Shown here piece after piece: positions 1-10,899 of a DNA stretch of 64,000 nt. The position numbers were made by a program, and so were the translations under genes. The DNA comes from Amphiduros pacificus (Eukaryota > Annelida > Polychaeta > Phyllodocida > Hesionidae). The stretch is from positions 52,738,556-52,802,555 of the forward strand of contig OX439001.1 of assembly GCA_949316495.1 (NCBI GenBank), read 5' to 3'. Under the pieces are notes generated by a model, which saw only the letters and a list, made by a program, of their open reading frames with translations, was not told the DNA's origin and did not search any database. The number at the start of each line of letters is the position of its first letter. Positions within the stretch are counted from its first letter, which is position 1.

Positions 1-13
1 CTATATCTTGTAG

Positions 14-3000
14 AAATGTGAATGAAGATAACTTGATGAGTCACCTTCAGGATACGTTCAGCAAAGCCAGAAGCTACCAGCAACCAGAGGAATGGCAGCG
101 AGTCAGACAGGAAATCATCAACTACTTCAATGATCTGCTGGAGTCTGATGATGGCGTGGCAACAGATTCTTTGAATATACATGACTTTCAATCTGTCTTT
201 GAAGTGGATTCGTCCTCTGTTAATGTAATATATTATATGAACCATATCATCTTTTCACGAATAGCTTTTTAGAAAAAATGATCTTTGAAAAAGGATAATC
301 TGAATATCGTTGGAAACATAATTCAATAGAATAACTAAAACCTCACATTTGATGTTCAAGGTGACAGGTACCAATATAGCCCTGACTATGCAAGGGTCAG
401 CAACTGTTGCAGACAGGAAGGTAGTGGTTATAGGGACACATTATGACTCCCAAATCAATACACCAGGTATGTAACAACTTTAGAAACACTCCAAATAGGG
501 TTACAATAATTTTGTGATACGATGTGTCTATCTGTAATATGTTTCTTTCCTATGGTTACAATTCTAAGGTTAAACAAGGAATTTGGGAATTCAGGATAAC
601 AGTGCCCCATTGCATATGAGGGATCATAGCCGTGCTTATGTAAAAATGCACATGTGACAATGATAGGCTTTAAGATTTTTCCTATAATTGTTCTGTACAA
701 TAGGTCATCAAAAAGCATTTTCATACACTGATTCAGCATGTGAAATGTAATGCTTCTGATGCCTAATGCACTTATAAAAGAAACACAATTGCATTGTCTA
801 TCCCAAAAAGTAATGATTCTTTTATTAAACATATCAAAAAGACTTGCACGTGTAGCAAAATTCATCATAGTTGTTAATGCTCATTTACAAATCTTTGGAC
901 ACCTCTGCTGACTGGCTACAAATTGTAAATTTATATGATTTACTAAGGTGTTGATGACAATGGCTCAGGAATGGCTGCGTTGTTGGAGATTGCACGGCTT
1001 CTCTTCCAAGCCAGAAAAGATTGTCCTTTTCAGAACACTATTGTTCTTGTGGCATTTGATTTGGAAGAGTTCGTAAGTGACACTTAAATACAAAATAATT
1101 AATAATCTACTGAAATAATAACCCCTTTTCAATAATTCCAGCACCAATAGAATATCATTGGAAATTAGAATCCTACACCCAAACAAGTCTTTTCTCAGCA
1201 GGTTACGTCATCTGTTTCTTATTATTATACTTTTAGATCTTAAATACCATATGTAGCCATATAAATTGTTCCTGAACTAGTCACAATTGTACATATTTCC
1301 TTGATCTTTGAGAAAATTCTAAATGTTATCAAGACAAACATTCCAAATACATCACCCCTAAATCAATTTGTAAACCTCAAATATAGAATGCCATCTTTAA
1401 GATTGATTTTAATCAATGCCTTTGTAGGGTTTACTTGGCAGTAGGGCCTGGGTAGATGAGTATCTAGTTCCTAGTGTATTGGAAGCTGAAGGAATTCAAC
1501 CAGACAATTTCTATGGAGCATTTATTTTAGAAACAATTATGAACTGGGATGATACACCCAATAGCCAACTTCTTCCACCAGGTTTTGGAAATGTAGGTAT
1601 AAAGGTATAAATAGGTATAAATAATCCTTGTACTGTTGCCGAAGAATTATATTTCAGTACTTTTTACAATTCATATTGTCCATTTTTCATCTACCCATGA
1701 CAATATTCCAGCTGCTCCCGGAAGTGGATGACATACTTGAGGAGAATGAGTACAGAGGCGATTTCCTAGCATCTATTGGTCGAAGAGATGATGGCCCTCT
1801 GGTGGATATCATGGACAAATGGTGGATGAACGTCACTGGAGGCACAACCACTGGTGTTCCATACAAGGTAAAATATCATTTATATATCAAGCCACATAAT
1901 ATTGTTGTTCTTGCCAACGGAACTCAAGTTGAAGAAAAAAGTTAATTTTTCTTTCAAATTTAGGTATTTTACATTTGTGAAAAGGCGTGAGCAAGTTGTG
2001 GTAACTGACATTTTGAAAAAGTCTTAAAACACCCATCATAATGTTTGTAATGTCATATTCCTTTTAAATATGATGTCTGTTTGTTTTAGGTTTCTCAAAC
2101 ATATCAATAATTGTGAACAATTATACTTTTTGCTATTTCCATTACTGATATCTTCATATTCATTACTCTTGTTAAAATTGCTTTCTGTTACTGTTTCTTT
2201 TACATATTCATAACATTTATTGTAGGTGATAGGGGAATCAATTGAACTTTTCAGTGGATTGCCATCTGACCTCCCAGATAACATATTTAATTTGATAAGG
2301 GATATATTTCGTAGTGATCATTACAACTTTTGGGATTACAATAGCACAACTTATGGCTTGAATACTGGGCTTAAAGCTGTTTTTCTGACTGATACAGGCA
2401 TGTATTAATTTATCGTACAAAGAAAAATAGATTATTAATGTTCATATTCATTAGTCAGATATTTACATAAAATATCAAACCTGTATACAGCTCATTGGCA
2501 GCTGATTGGAAATCTTGTTATTGACTTCACTGACCTTGTCTATTGTATGTATGATTAAAAGCATATTGTATTGATCATAAGGATTTGATTTTAAGGTGTT
2601 GTATAACAGTAAATGTTTAATAAACATTTCAATTCACTTAATGTTGTCTGGCAATGCATTGCTAAGAAGTACCTCTCAGTACACTTTCAATAACAAATAT
2701 TATTTCTAATTCCTGAACAGCAAACTTTCGTGGTTACATGCAGGATTGTTATCACACTCCCTGTGATTCTATAGATAAGATAACTGAGAAGCCAGAGAGG
2801 CTGGAGTTCCTGTCTGTTATAGCAGAGGTAGTGTTCAGGGCCTCCCTCTCTGTCACTGCCGATGATGAGCAGCTTTCTTGCTGGACATTCGATGGTAATT
2901 ATGATGTCACATTTTTAATATATAAACATTTCTGTAATATTTACTTAGAAAATAACGCCATGGTGATGTTTTCAGGATTACTATGCCCACATGTCCTGAC

Positions 3001-3055
3001 TGATAATTTTCACCAAGGTCTGCCCTACATCATAGAGAACCGCATTAGCTTATAA
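14..3055 (+). CDS. M28-family zinc exopeptidase, 3' eight exons
   Basis: Seen: exons 14-224, 361-466, 948-1072, 1428-1592, 1712-1867, 2226-2397, 2721-2894 and 2976-3055 join in phase into 395 codons plus TAA; the 5' end lies outside the window. Motifs in order: GTHYDS (His about 97), VDDNGSG (Asp about 108-109), FDLEE (Glu 145-146), MNWDDTP, and YHTPCDSIDKI (His about 323). These match the co-catalytic zinc ligand pattern of peptidase family M28, which removes N- or C-terminal residues. Introns are GT-AG except intron 6 (2398-2720), which starts GC (ACAG|GCATGT). That reading is forced by the family motif TDT-A-NFRG across the junction. The last 27 residues are the least certain part. Family M28 is well supported; the subfamily (glutamate carboxypeptidase-like, carboxypeptidase Q-like or aminopeptidase) is not resolved. 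Host gene, apparently intact. Confidence 0.88.
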
Positions 3056-4080
3056 CCTCTCACATCACATGCATTACTCTGCTGTCAATCATGATTTAGC
3101 ACTCACATGATGATATGTCCCTCTGGGCACAAAAGTGATCTGAAGTTGCCAACCAATGACCAGAAGTCATTGATCAGCACATTCAGTGAGCTGCAAGTAA
3201 ACAATACACATGCTCAAAACTGTGGTTCTCTATGTCCTACATTCTGCTGTCTTGTAGGACATAGATGTCTCACATATATTTCTGTGAATATTCTCAATTT
3301 TCTATTCCCATTCAAGTTTGGCAGCCATTCTAAATCTTTAAGAAATGTTAATATGAAGTGACATGGATCCATCATTGTCCGATATATAATCATTTTTGCA
3401 TTCAAAATAAGAGTTTCTCCTCGTTACTTCTGTGTAATGGCAACTTTCTGTTATGTATGCATGTTTTAGCATTGTTAAACTCACATTTTCTCTAAATATC
3501 TGGATAATTTCTGTTCTGATGACTGTTGGAAACCATGAATTAATCATATCTCGAAAACGGTGGAAACTGGAAGATTTTATTCAGACATTCATGTTGTCCA
3601 TTGTTCTATTATTTTGGTACAGCAAATGCTTAAAAAGGGGGTTAAAATATATGTACTGACTGTCCAGTGAAGGTTCATTGGCTAATTGGAGGTCTATGAT
3701 AGTATTTCTTTCCCAATTTTTATATGTTTTAACAGTTATATTTAGTACAGTAATATTCAACTATCAATTTCAAAATGGTTGAAAGACAAATTCAGAGTGA
3801 CTGCATGTCTATCACTAATATGAAACTTTGTACTATATACTTTCAGTTAATGGATCATCAATTCTTACCCCTGGAGCTTTTATGATTTCATCAATGGCAA
3901 CTTTACTGGTGATGCTAATGAAAAGAGTATAAAAAGGATTCATCAGATGGGAAATATGCTTGTCAATCACAAACATATTCTCATTAGGTCTACACTTAAT
4001 TCTAATGATGTCGCTATAAGTTTGTTTCAATAAAAAAGGAAAAATAAAGAGCGAACAATATATTCTAAATGTATAAATGA
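3056..4080 (+). other. 3' UTR / downstream region of the M28 gene
   Basis: No coding exon recognised. AATAAA signals occur at 4029-4034 and 4043-4048, which would imply a 3' UTR of about 1 kb; this is inference. A perfect 11-bp stem hairpin (CTATGTCCTAC ... GTAGGACATAG) sits at 3230-3264. Confidence 0.35.
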
Positions 4081-4425
4081 TATAAGGATCAGGAGCTTTG
4101 ATACAAGGATCAACAGCTTTAATATAAGGATCGGAAGCTGAAATACAAGGATCAGAAGCTTTAATACAAAGATCAGAAGCTTTGATACAAGGATCAACAG
4201 CTTTAATATAAGGATAGGAAGCTGAAATACAAGGATCAGAAGCTTTAATACAAGTATCAGAATCTTTAATACAAGGATCAGAACCTTTAATACAAGGATC
4301 AGAAGCTTTAATACAAGGATCAGAAGCTTTTATTTAAGGATCGGAAGCTTTAATACAAGTGTCAGAATATTTAATACAAGGATCAGAACCTTTAATACAA
4401 GGATCAGAACCTTTAATACAACTTG
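4081..4425. repeat. 21-bp minisatellite
   Basis: About 16 tandem copies of a 21-bp unit close to AAGGATCAGAAGCTTTAATAC, with scattered substitutions such as GATCGG and GATCAACAG. It lies between the convergent M28 and glycosyltransferase genes. Confidence 0.93.
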
Positions 4426-4448
4426 AATTACTGTACATCCATGATGTG

Positions 4449-4454
4449 TTTTAT
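4449..4454 (-). terminator. possible polyadenylation signal of the GT61 gene
   Basis: AATAAA on the minus strand about 170 bp past the stop codon of the glycosyltransferase. Position only; no transcript evidence. Confidence 0.3.
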
Positions 4455-4626
4455 TCATAAGCGAAATTCAAAGCGTTTTTAATTGTCAAATGTTCGAAAA
4501 TAAAAATAACAGAATTGTAATATATTTCACAACTGTTATGTTATTAATTATAGTACTTTTCCATACATGCATGTTGGTCTTCCCCACATATCTTGTTATT
4601 TATAAAAGTGTTTTCGTATTGGTCAA

Positions 4627-6192
4627 CTAGAGCGCTCTCAATTCTTTAACGTAAGTCTGAATAACGTTCATCAATTTGAAGGGGTCAGAATTATTGCAGC
4701 GCCCTCTTTGTTCCAAACCGTAATACCTTAATCCTAGTGTGTAGGCCAGTCTGGTGAAGGAGTGGATATCCTTCAGAGCATTCCCACACTGCACCTCCAC
4801 GATGACAGTCCCGGGCCTGCAATACACCATATTTATCATAGATTCTGACTGAAGGCCTATCACCATCACTGCGCGGTGGAAAAGGGCGCCGATGTCCGTC
4901 AATGGCAGAGCGCCCTCTGCCGAGTACACCGCCATCCGCAGGCCCTTGGCCAGCGTCAGGTTGTGAAGCGTGTGCATAAACACTTTGTCCTTCATAAAAT
5001 AACCGCCAATTGAATTTTCTAACAAGACGATTGTGTCTCTTTGTGTGGGTTGATTACTACTAATTTTTGCTTGGAGATGAAGGGACAGGGACTGTATTGG
5101 GACCAACCATGAGTGGCCACATATAGATCCTTTGGGAAAATATATAATGTTACTCCTCGCTGGTCCTGCAATAAGTCTTTCTTCATCTATACCCAGTTCT
5201 GTTAACAGTTTCACGGTGCCAGTTGTAATTTGGCTTACGTGTATTTTAATGCTAGGGTTATCATTCAAGAATTTTAGATAAGGTGCTAAGCGGCTGACTT
5301 CTTCAATCATTGTGTTATAATATCCCGGATGTGTCCTTTGCAAGAATATGGAACTTCTTGGTTGGGAGATGACAAACACTTCTGCCACCAGGGGTCCCTT
5401 TGAACTGTCCTGCAGAGGGCGTGATGAGTGGCAACCTTCCGATTGGATAAGGACGCTGCCTGTTGCCACGCTACCTTCATGGAAAACGCGACCCCCTGAT
5501 ATCACATGCACCAATGACTGGATGGGATTGACTGACTGGGAGCGGTCGTTATTTTGCCCAAACCCAAGTTCACTCTGCGAGACCATCTTGGCCTCAGTCT
5601 TGTGTCGCATTTGCATGTTTTCATAAGACAAGGCATGGCTGAAGAAACTTTCACGAATGGTGAAAGCATATGGCGGGCCAGCACTAAATGTGTCCATTCC
5701 GTCTGACGCAACAGGGTAGTATTTTGATAAAACCCATTTTTGCAAACTTCTCTTATCAGGCTGAATAGTGACTGTCTTCACTTGTGGAAATGCCATTAGT
5801 TGCTGAAGATAATGCCTGTGTGACTGGTCCAGTTTTCGCAGGCCAAGCGTTGGGTTAATCCAAAGATTATTTCCCCTGAGTATATCATTTCTTATTTTGG
5901 ATATTTTCCTGACAGCTAATTGCAGGGAAGCAGACATAGCTACCAGTCTAGATCTTACCGGAAGTCCATCAGCAATATCCGGTACAAATCCAAATATCTT
6001 ACTCTGAAGTGTTGTATCTCCGAATGACTCAAAGTGTATATGGGTAGTTTTAAGAGTTTTGTTGCGAAAGTTGCTTCCATTGTCATACAGCACTCCAACC
6101 ATCCAGGGCATCACACCTAACCACAACAACAAAGCAATCACACCTTTGGACCTCAGGCATAAACACCGCCATACACACCGAACACCCTGCAA
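4627..6192 (-). CDS. GT61-type glycosyltransferase, single exon, type II membrane protein
   Basis: One uninterrupted 521-codon frame. Residues about 17-36 (GVIALLLWLGVMPWMVGVLY) form a signal anchor after a short basic cytoplasmic tail, so the enzyme should face the ER/Golgi lumen. A long stem region follows. The C-terminal half resembles the GT61 (DUF563) catalytic domain: VFVISQPRSS, LGIDEERLI, and near residues 446-466 IGLQSESMINMVY then RPGTVIVE. In GT61 enzymes the first of these usually reads HGAGL(x)N; here the His-Gly-Ala triplet is replaced while the following PGT-VIVE strand is kept. GT61 enzymes transfer pentoses or GlcNAc; the substrate here is unknown. The start was chosen because the anchor follows directly. 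A dispersed repeat begins about 55 bp upstream. It could be an inactive paralogue, but the frame is open throughout. Confidence 0.75.
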   Translation of the reverse strand: MQGVRCVWRCLCLRSKGVIALLLWLGVMPWMVGVLYDNGSNFRNKTLKTTHIHFESFGDTTLQSKIFGFVPDIADGLPVRSRLVAMSASLQLAVRKISKIRNDILRGNNLWINPTLGLRKLDQSHRHYLQQLMAFPQVKTVTIQPDKRSLQKWVLSKYYPVASDGMDTFSAGPPYAFTIRESFFSHALSYENMQMRHKTEAKMVSQSELGFGQNNDRSQSVNPIQSLVHVISGGRVFHEGSVATGSVLIQSEGCHSSRPLQDSSKGPLVAEVFVISQPRSSIFLQRTHPGYYNTMIEEVSRLAPYLKFLNDNPSIKIHVSQITTGTVKLLTELGIDEERLIAGPARSNIIYFPKGSICGHSWLVPIQSLSLHLQAKISSNQPTQRDTIVLLENSIGGYFMKDKVFMHTLHNLTLAKGLRMAVYSAEGALPLTDIGALFHRAVMVIGLQSESMINMVYCRPGTVIVEVQCGNALKDIHSFTRLAYTLGLRYYGLEQRGRCNNSDPFKLMNVIQTYVKELRAL

Positions 6193-6245
6193 TCATACAC
6201 ACATGCGTTGTTTGATACAAAGTGAAATAAAGATATGCGATGCTC

Positions 6246-6514
6246 ATTACACGTTTTTCCTTTAAGCCAACGTACCAAGACAAAAAGAGGAAAGTCTCAG
6301 GTCAGGGTACCAGCGTTAGAGATTAAAAATATGAGCTGGTGTCATGCTGAGAATGCTTGCCAGCTGAGATTAGTGTGGTGTGTGGTCACTTTCACATGTC
6401 TAAAATAATGGGCAAATGACTGCACACACATCTGAGCATTCTTACTGCACATATTTGTCATTCAAATTGTGGTTTTATTTGACAATCAAAATAATGATTG
6501 CAATATTTGAATTG
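6246..6514 (+). repeat. dispersed about 270-bp repeat, copy 1
   Basis: Clearly similar to 46588-46871 in the same orientation: shared blocks include CAAAAAGAGGAAAGTCTCAG, GATTAAAAATATGAGCTGG, ACACACATCTGAGCATT and the end AATAATGATTGCAATATTTG. No coding potential, terminal repeats or tRNA head seen. It lies just upstream of the glycosyltransferase. Confidence 0.85.
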
Positions 6515-6518
6515 ATGT

Positions 6519-6980
6519 ATGGACTATTATGTATGGACTATCAGATATGGACGTTCAGGTTTGGGTGATCAGGTTTGGACTATCAGGTATGGACTATCAG
6601 GTATGCATTATCATATATGGACGTTCAGGTTTGGACTATCAAGTATGGACTATCAGATATGGACGTTCAGGTTTGGACTATCGGATATGGACTATCAGGT
6701 ATGGACTGCCAGGTTTGGACTACCAGGTATGTATCATACCAAGTATGGACCATCAGGTATGGACTATCAGATATGGACGTTCAGGTTTGGACTATCAAGT
6801 ATGGACTATCAGGTATGGACTATCAGATATGGACGTTCAGGTTTGGACTATCATATATGGACGTTCAGGTTTGGACTATCAAGTATGGACAATCAGATAT
6901 GGACGTTCAGGTTTGGACTATCAAGTATGGACTATCAGGTGTGGACTATCAGGTATGGACTATCAAGTATAGACTATCAA
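6519..6980. repeat. 14-bp minisatellite
   Basis: Tandem copies of about 14 bp (GGTATGGACTATCA with variants GATATGGACGTTCA and GGTTTGGACTATCA), often grouped in threes to give an approximately 42-bp higher-order unit. The unit lacks stop codons on the plus strand, so all three plus frames stay open; this is not evidence of a gene. Confidence 0.93.
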
Positions 6981-7578
6981 AGGGCTACTGTCACTGACCT
7001 CTTTGTCGGCCTGTTCACATTCTACGTTCTGAAAAACGTCCGTCACTTGCGTGAAATAGTGTCACACCTGTTTGTCCATATGACAAGAGGCCTAAAGAAA
7101 GCGGGATGTAAAATCTTTTTTTAGCGCTGCGATCGTATTTGACTCAATTCTTTGCACACGGCCCATCTGGGAACAGCGGCGACAGCCTGTTTGGAGCATT
7201 GTCGCCTCTGCCTTTCATCTTTCCATCGTTGTTTTTCTCAGTTTTGCCTTCGTAATTTTGACATAACTTACGTAAATTGCAATATACTTATATAAAGATT
7301 ACACAACAAACACTCTTTCGCGCTGACATCGGCGTGTCAATGTACGATGTCAGTCTGAAATTTCCCTCCCATCTTGAAGCAAGGCAGGCGGAAGTTTACA
7401 ATGCAACATCTTTCCCGTCATGCACTGCTCTCTCGCGCCAATTTCGTCATTTTTTCACGGACCAGCTAAAATTCCGGGAGAGCAGATAGCGAGAATTAAT
7501 TTGAATTGTCTAAAGTGGAAAGTATTGCTTTCCATTCTTGTCTGTTGTGTCTACAGCAGACAGACCTGCCCACTATCT
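6981..7578. other. no gene recognised
   Basis: Mixed-composition sequence between two minisatellites. A plus-strand frame just before 7579 encodes a hydrophobic stretch (KWKVLLSILVCCVYS) preceding the 15-bp repeat. A pyrimidine-rich tract ending in CTACAG at about 7557 could be a splice acceptor. No function can be assigned. Confidence 0.4.
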
Positions 7579-7809
7579 GAGCATAGTACCCCTGAGCATA
7601 GTACCCCTGAGCATAGTACCCCTGAGCACAGTACGCCTGAGCATAGTACGCCTGAGCATAGTACCCCTGAGCACAGTACGCCTGAGCATAGTACCCCTGA
7701 GCATAGTACCCCTGAGCAAAGTACCCCTGAGCAAAGGACGCCTGAGCATAGTACCCCTGAGCAAAGTACGCCTGAGCATAGTACCCCTGAGCATAGTACC
7801 CCTGAGCAA
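7579..7809. repeat. 15-bp minisatellite (PEHST-type codon repeat)
   Basis: About 15 copies of CCTGAGCATAGTACC with CAC/CAA and ACG variants. Because the unit is a multiple of three and stop-free, frames stay open on both strands; the plus strand would read Pro-Glu-His-Ser-Thr. Followed by two to three copies of a 21-bp unit near TACATTCAATGAATTAAG (7822-7858). Confidence 0.92.
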
Positions 7810-7859
7810 TGAACTAAGAATACATTCAATGAATTAAGAATACATTCAATGAATTAAGT

Positions 7860-8345
7860 ATATAAAGAGAAGTGTATTTTACCTACCATCCTGGTGTAAG
7901 ATCCTCACTCACTGCAAGGCAGCCACATCTAAATATGTGTTCGTGTGGATGGGTAAACTACATTACCTTATTTAAATCGTGAATATTAACACGTTCACAT
8001 GCATAAAATATGGAAAATTGATGTCACGCTTAACACTAGCCTTGCCTCACGCAGGCCATGCATTGAATATGCTACTCATTACGATAAAAAAACAATGAAA
8101 ACCGCCTCAGTTTGTTTGTTATGAACGATAAATAATTGATAATATATATTACACTCTTAACATAAATGAAACACGCAAAAAAAAACATGGCGAGCGAGAG
8201 TACTTGACAAACAAACCTGGCAATGCCATGGTGATAGAGGGACTTCGCCAAGTAATAGTCTCAATTAGTGGAGAACTTAACTTGTTGTAAATCATATTTT
8301 ACCTCCTATATTTATTTTGTACATTGTATGTAAACAGGTATGTGT
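7860..8345. other. no gene recognised
   Basis: AT-rich spacer. No domain, exon or element boundary recognised on either strand. Confidence 0.5.
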
Positions 8346-8637
<292 letters not shown>

Positions 8638-10798
8638 GTACAGGAATGATATGAAATCCCTAACTCGTACAAATTCAGCATGGGAATACTTATCCTTGAG
8701 TGACATGGTGGATTAATATGACAAGGAACTCACCTCACTTATGGATAAACATGCTCCTATTAAGTATGCCTAGGTCACTCAGCGCAAACCTGTACCTTGG
8801 ATGAGAGACCAATTAAAACTAGAAAGATCTCTCAAGAGGAGACTTGAGAGAAAAATGAACAAGACTGGTTCTCACATAAACAAGGAATTGTACAACTCTC
8901 AGAGAAATAAATACAATTCCATGCTAAAATCATCTCAATCTACATATTTTTCCAACCAAGTTGAGGAAAACAAGCATGACACTCAAAAGCTTTTTAAGAG
9001 TCATTGACACAGTCATGCACAAGAAAAAGGACATACCAATGCCCCAATCTGACTGTGAGGTCACTCAAGCTGAGAAGTTCAACACATTCTTTCTTGAAAA
9101 AATTGAGAGAATTCGCCTGGACATTGATAAGGCTCCAACCAACCAAATTTCGCCACCAGGTGACACTGTGAACAATATGAGTGCACCAGATACAGCAAGT
9201 CTTGAGAGGTTCACACCACTAACCACAAGTGATGTGCGAAAATTAATTAAGAGGTCTGCAAAGAAGTCATGTGAGCTGGATCCTATCCTGACCTGGCTCC
9301 TACTCCACCTCTTAGATGACCACATACCAATAATTACTTCCATCATATATAAATCACTGATGGAATCAGTAGTATCTGAAAATAAAAAATAGCCATCATA
9401 ACACCCCTGCTGAAGAAACTTGGCCTATAACTGGTTGAGAAGAACTAAAGACCTGTTTCCAACCTAACATATATTTCTAAACTAACAGAGAGGGCAGTAG
9501 CAGACCAATTGGTCCCCCATCTGGTAAGGAATGGCCTTACTGACAAGTTTCAATCTGCCTACAAAGAATATCATAGCACTGAAACTGCTCTGTTAAAGGT
9601 GCAAAATGATATCCTGTGTACTCTTGACAATAAAAAGTCAGTCATCCTCCTGTTACTTGACCTCTCTGCTGCCTTTGACACCATTGACCACCAAATTCTA
9701 TTTGATAGACTGGAGGTTAGATGTAATGTCAAAGGTCACGCCCTCTCCTGGATTCGTTCATATCTAATTAACAGGAAACAGTGTGTGAAAGTTGGGACTC
9801 ATAGATCCTCCCTCAAGTCCATAAAATACGGGGTCCCACAGGGCTCAGTCCTTGGCCCCATACTTTTTACCATTTATATTACACCCCTTTCTGATATCCT
9901 AGCCAAATATGGTCTGAGCTATCATATTTATGCAGATGATACTCAGATTTACATCCCTATGGACCACACTACCCCCCCATCAAGTTGATATAAGCAGACA
10001 CAAACTGAAGGAGTGTGTCAGTGAGGTCAGAGACTTCCTTATATCAAACAAGATGAAGATCAATGATGGAAAAACAGAAATGCTTAAAAGTACTGACAGG
10101 TACAATACTGCCACTAGCAGTAGTATTCCAGACCTATTAGGGTTGGTAGCTCTGATATTGCTCCTAGTGAGAGAGTGGTTGACCTTGGCATCACCTTTGA
10201 CTCCAACATGAACATGAGGGCCCAGATCAGAAAAATGTGCCAGAAAGGCTATTACCACATTAGGAACCTAGCAGCCATCAGACATTGCCTAGACGAGAAG
10301 ACAGCTGTAACACTTACCCATTCCTTTGTTACCTCTACTCTGGACTATGGCTATGGCCTACTCGCAGGTCTTCCTCAATCTGACACCAGGAAGCTACAAT
10401 ACGTCCAAAACTCTGCAGCACGTGTCGTAGGAAAAATCAGAAAATTTGATCACATTTCAGGAAAACTACGGGAATTGCACTGGCTCCCAGTTCACGCGAG
10501 AGTTGACCTTAAAATCCTTCTCTTCACCTGGAAGGCCCTAACTGGCTCCGCGTGATCTACTCCAAGTTAAACAAGGAGAACGCTGTCTGAGGTCAAACGA
10601 CGGCACCCACTTACAAGTTCCTAAGACCCGGCTGAGGACAGTGGGGGACAGGTCATTTTCATCTGTTGGCCCTAGACTCTGGAATTCCTTGCCTAGTGAA
10701 ATCAGTGCCTCAGTCTCCTCATTTAAGAGTAGACTCAAAACTGAATACAGCGCTATGAACAGACTTTTATTACAAATTTTATTATTATTATTAAAATA
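8638..10798 (+). mobile_element. L2/CR1-like LINE copy A, 5'-truncated and decayed
   Basis: Starts in the linker after the APE domain (KHAPI ... KPVPWM, then a basic Arg/Lys segment) and runs through reverse transcriptase: [18 protein letters not shown] at about 9655, YGVPQGSVLGPILF at about 9825, HIYADDTQIYIP at about 9922. It continues into the C-terminal segment (RLWNSLPSE-like) and the 3' UTR. In-frame stops at about 8734 and 8771 and several frame shifts (for example near 9390 and 9980) make it non-autonomous. It ends with AGCGCT at 10749 and an ATT-rich tail at 10779-10793. Closest relative in the window is the split copy at 32041-40219. Confidence 0.88.
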
Positions 10799-10899
10799 TT
10801 GTGGATGCATTGAATGAGCTTGTGGTACCAGACTGCATTAGTAACTGTGATAATAAATGTTGTACCAGTGACTCACACAGTAGACATTAATAGGTACTA

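Noticed and set aside
4081-4425. CRISPR-like array
   Set aside because: Units are contiguous 21-bp repeats without unique spacers, in an animal genome.
6519-7124. Long overlapping open frames of YQVWTI-type repeats
   Set aside because: They follow from a stop-free 14-bp tandem unit; all three plus frames are open, so openness carries no coding signal.
7551-7829. Minus-strand cysteine-rich and arginine-rich frames
   Set aside because: Antisense reading of the 15-bp minisatellite.
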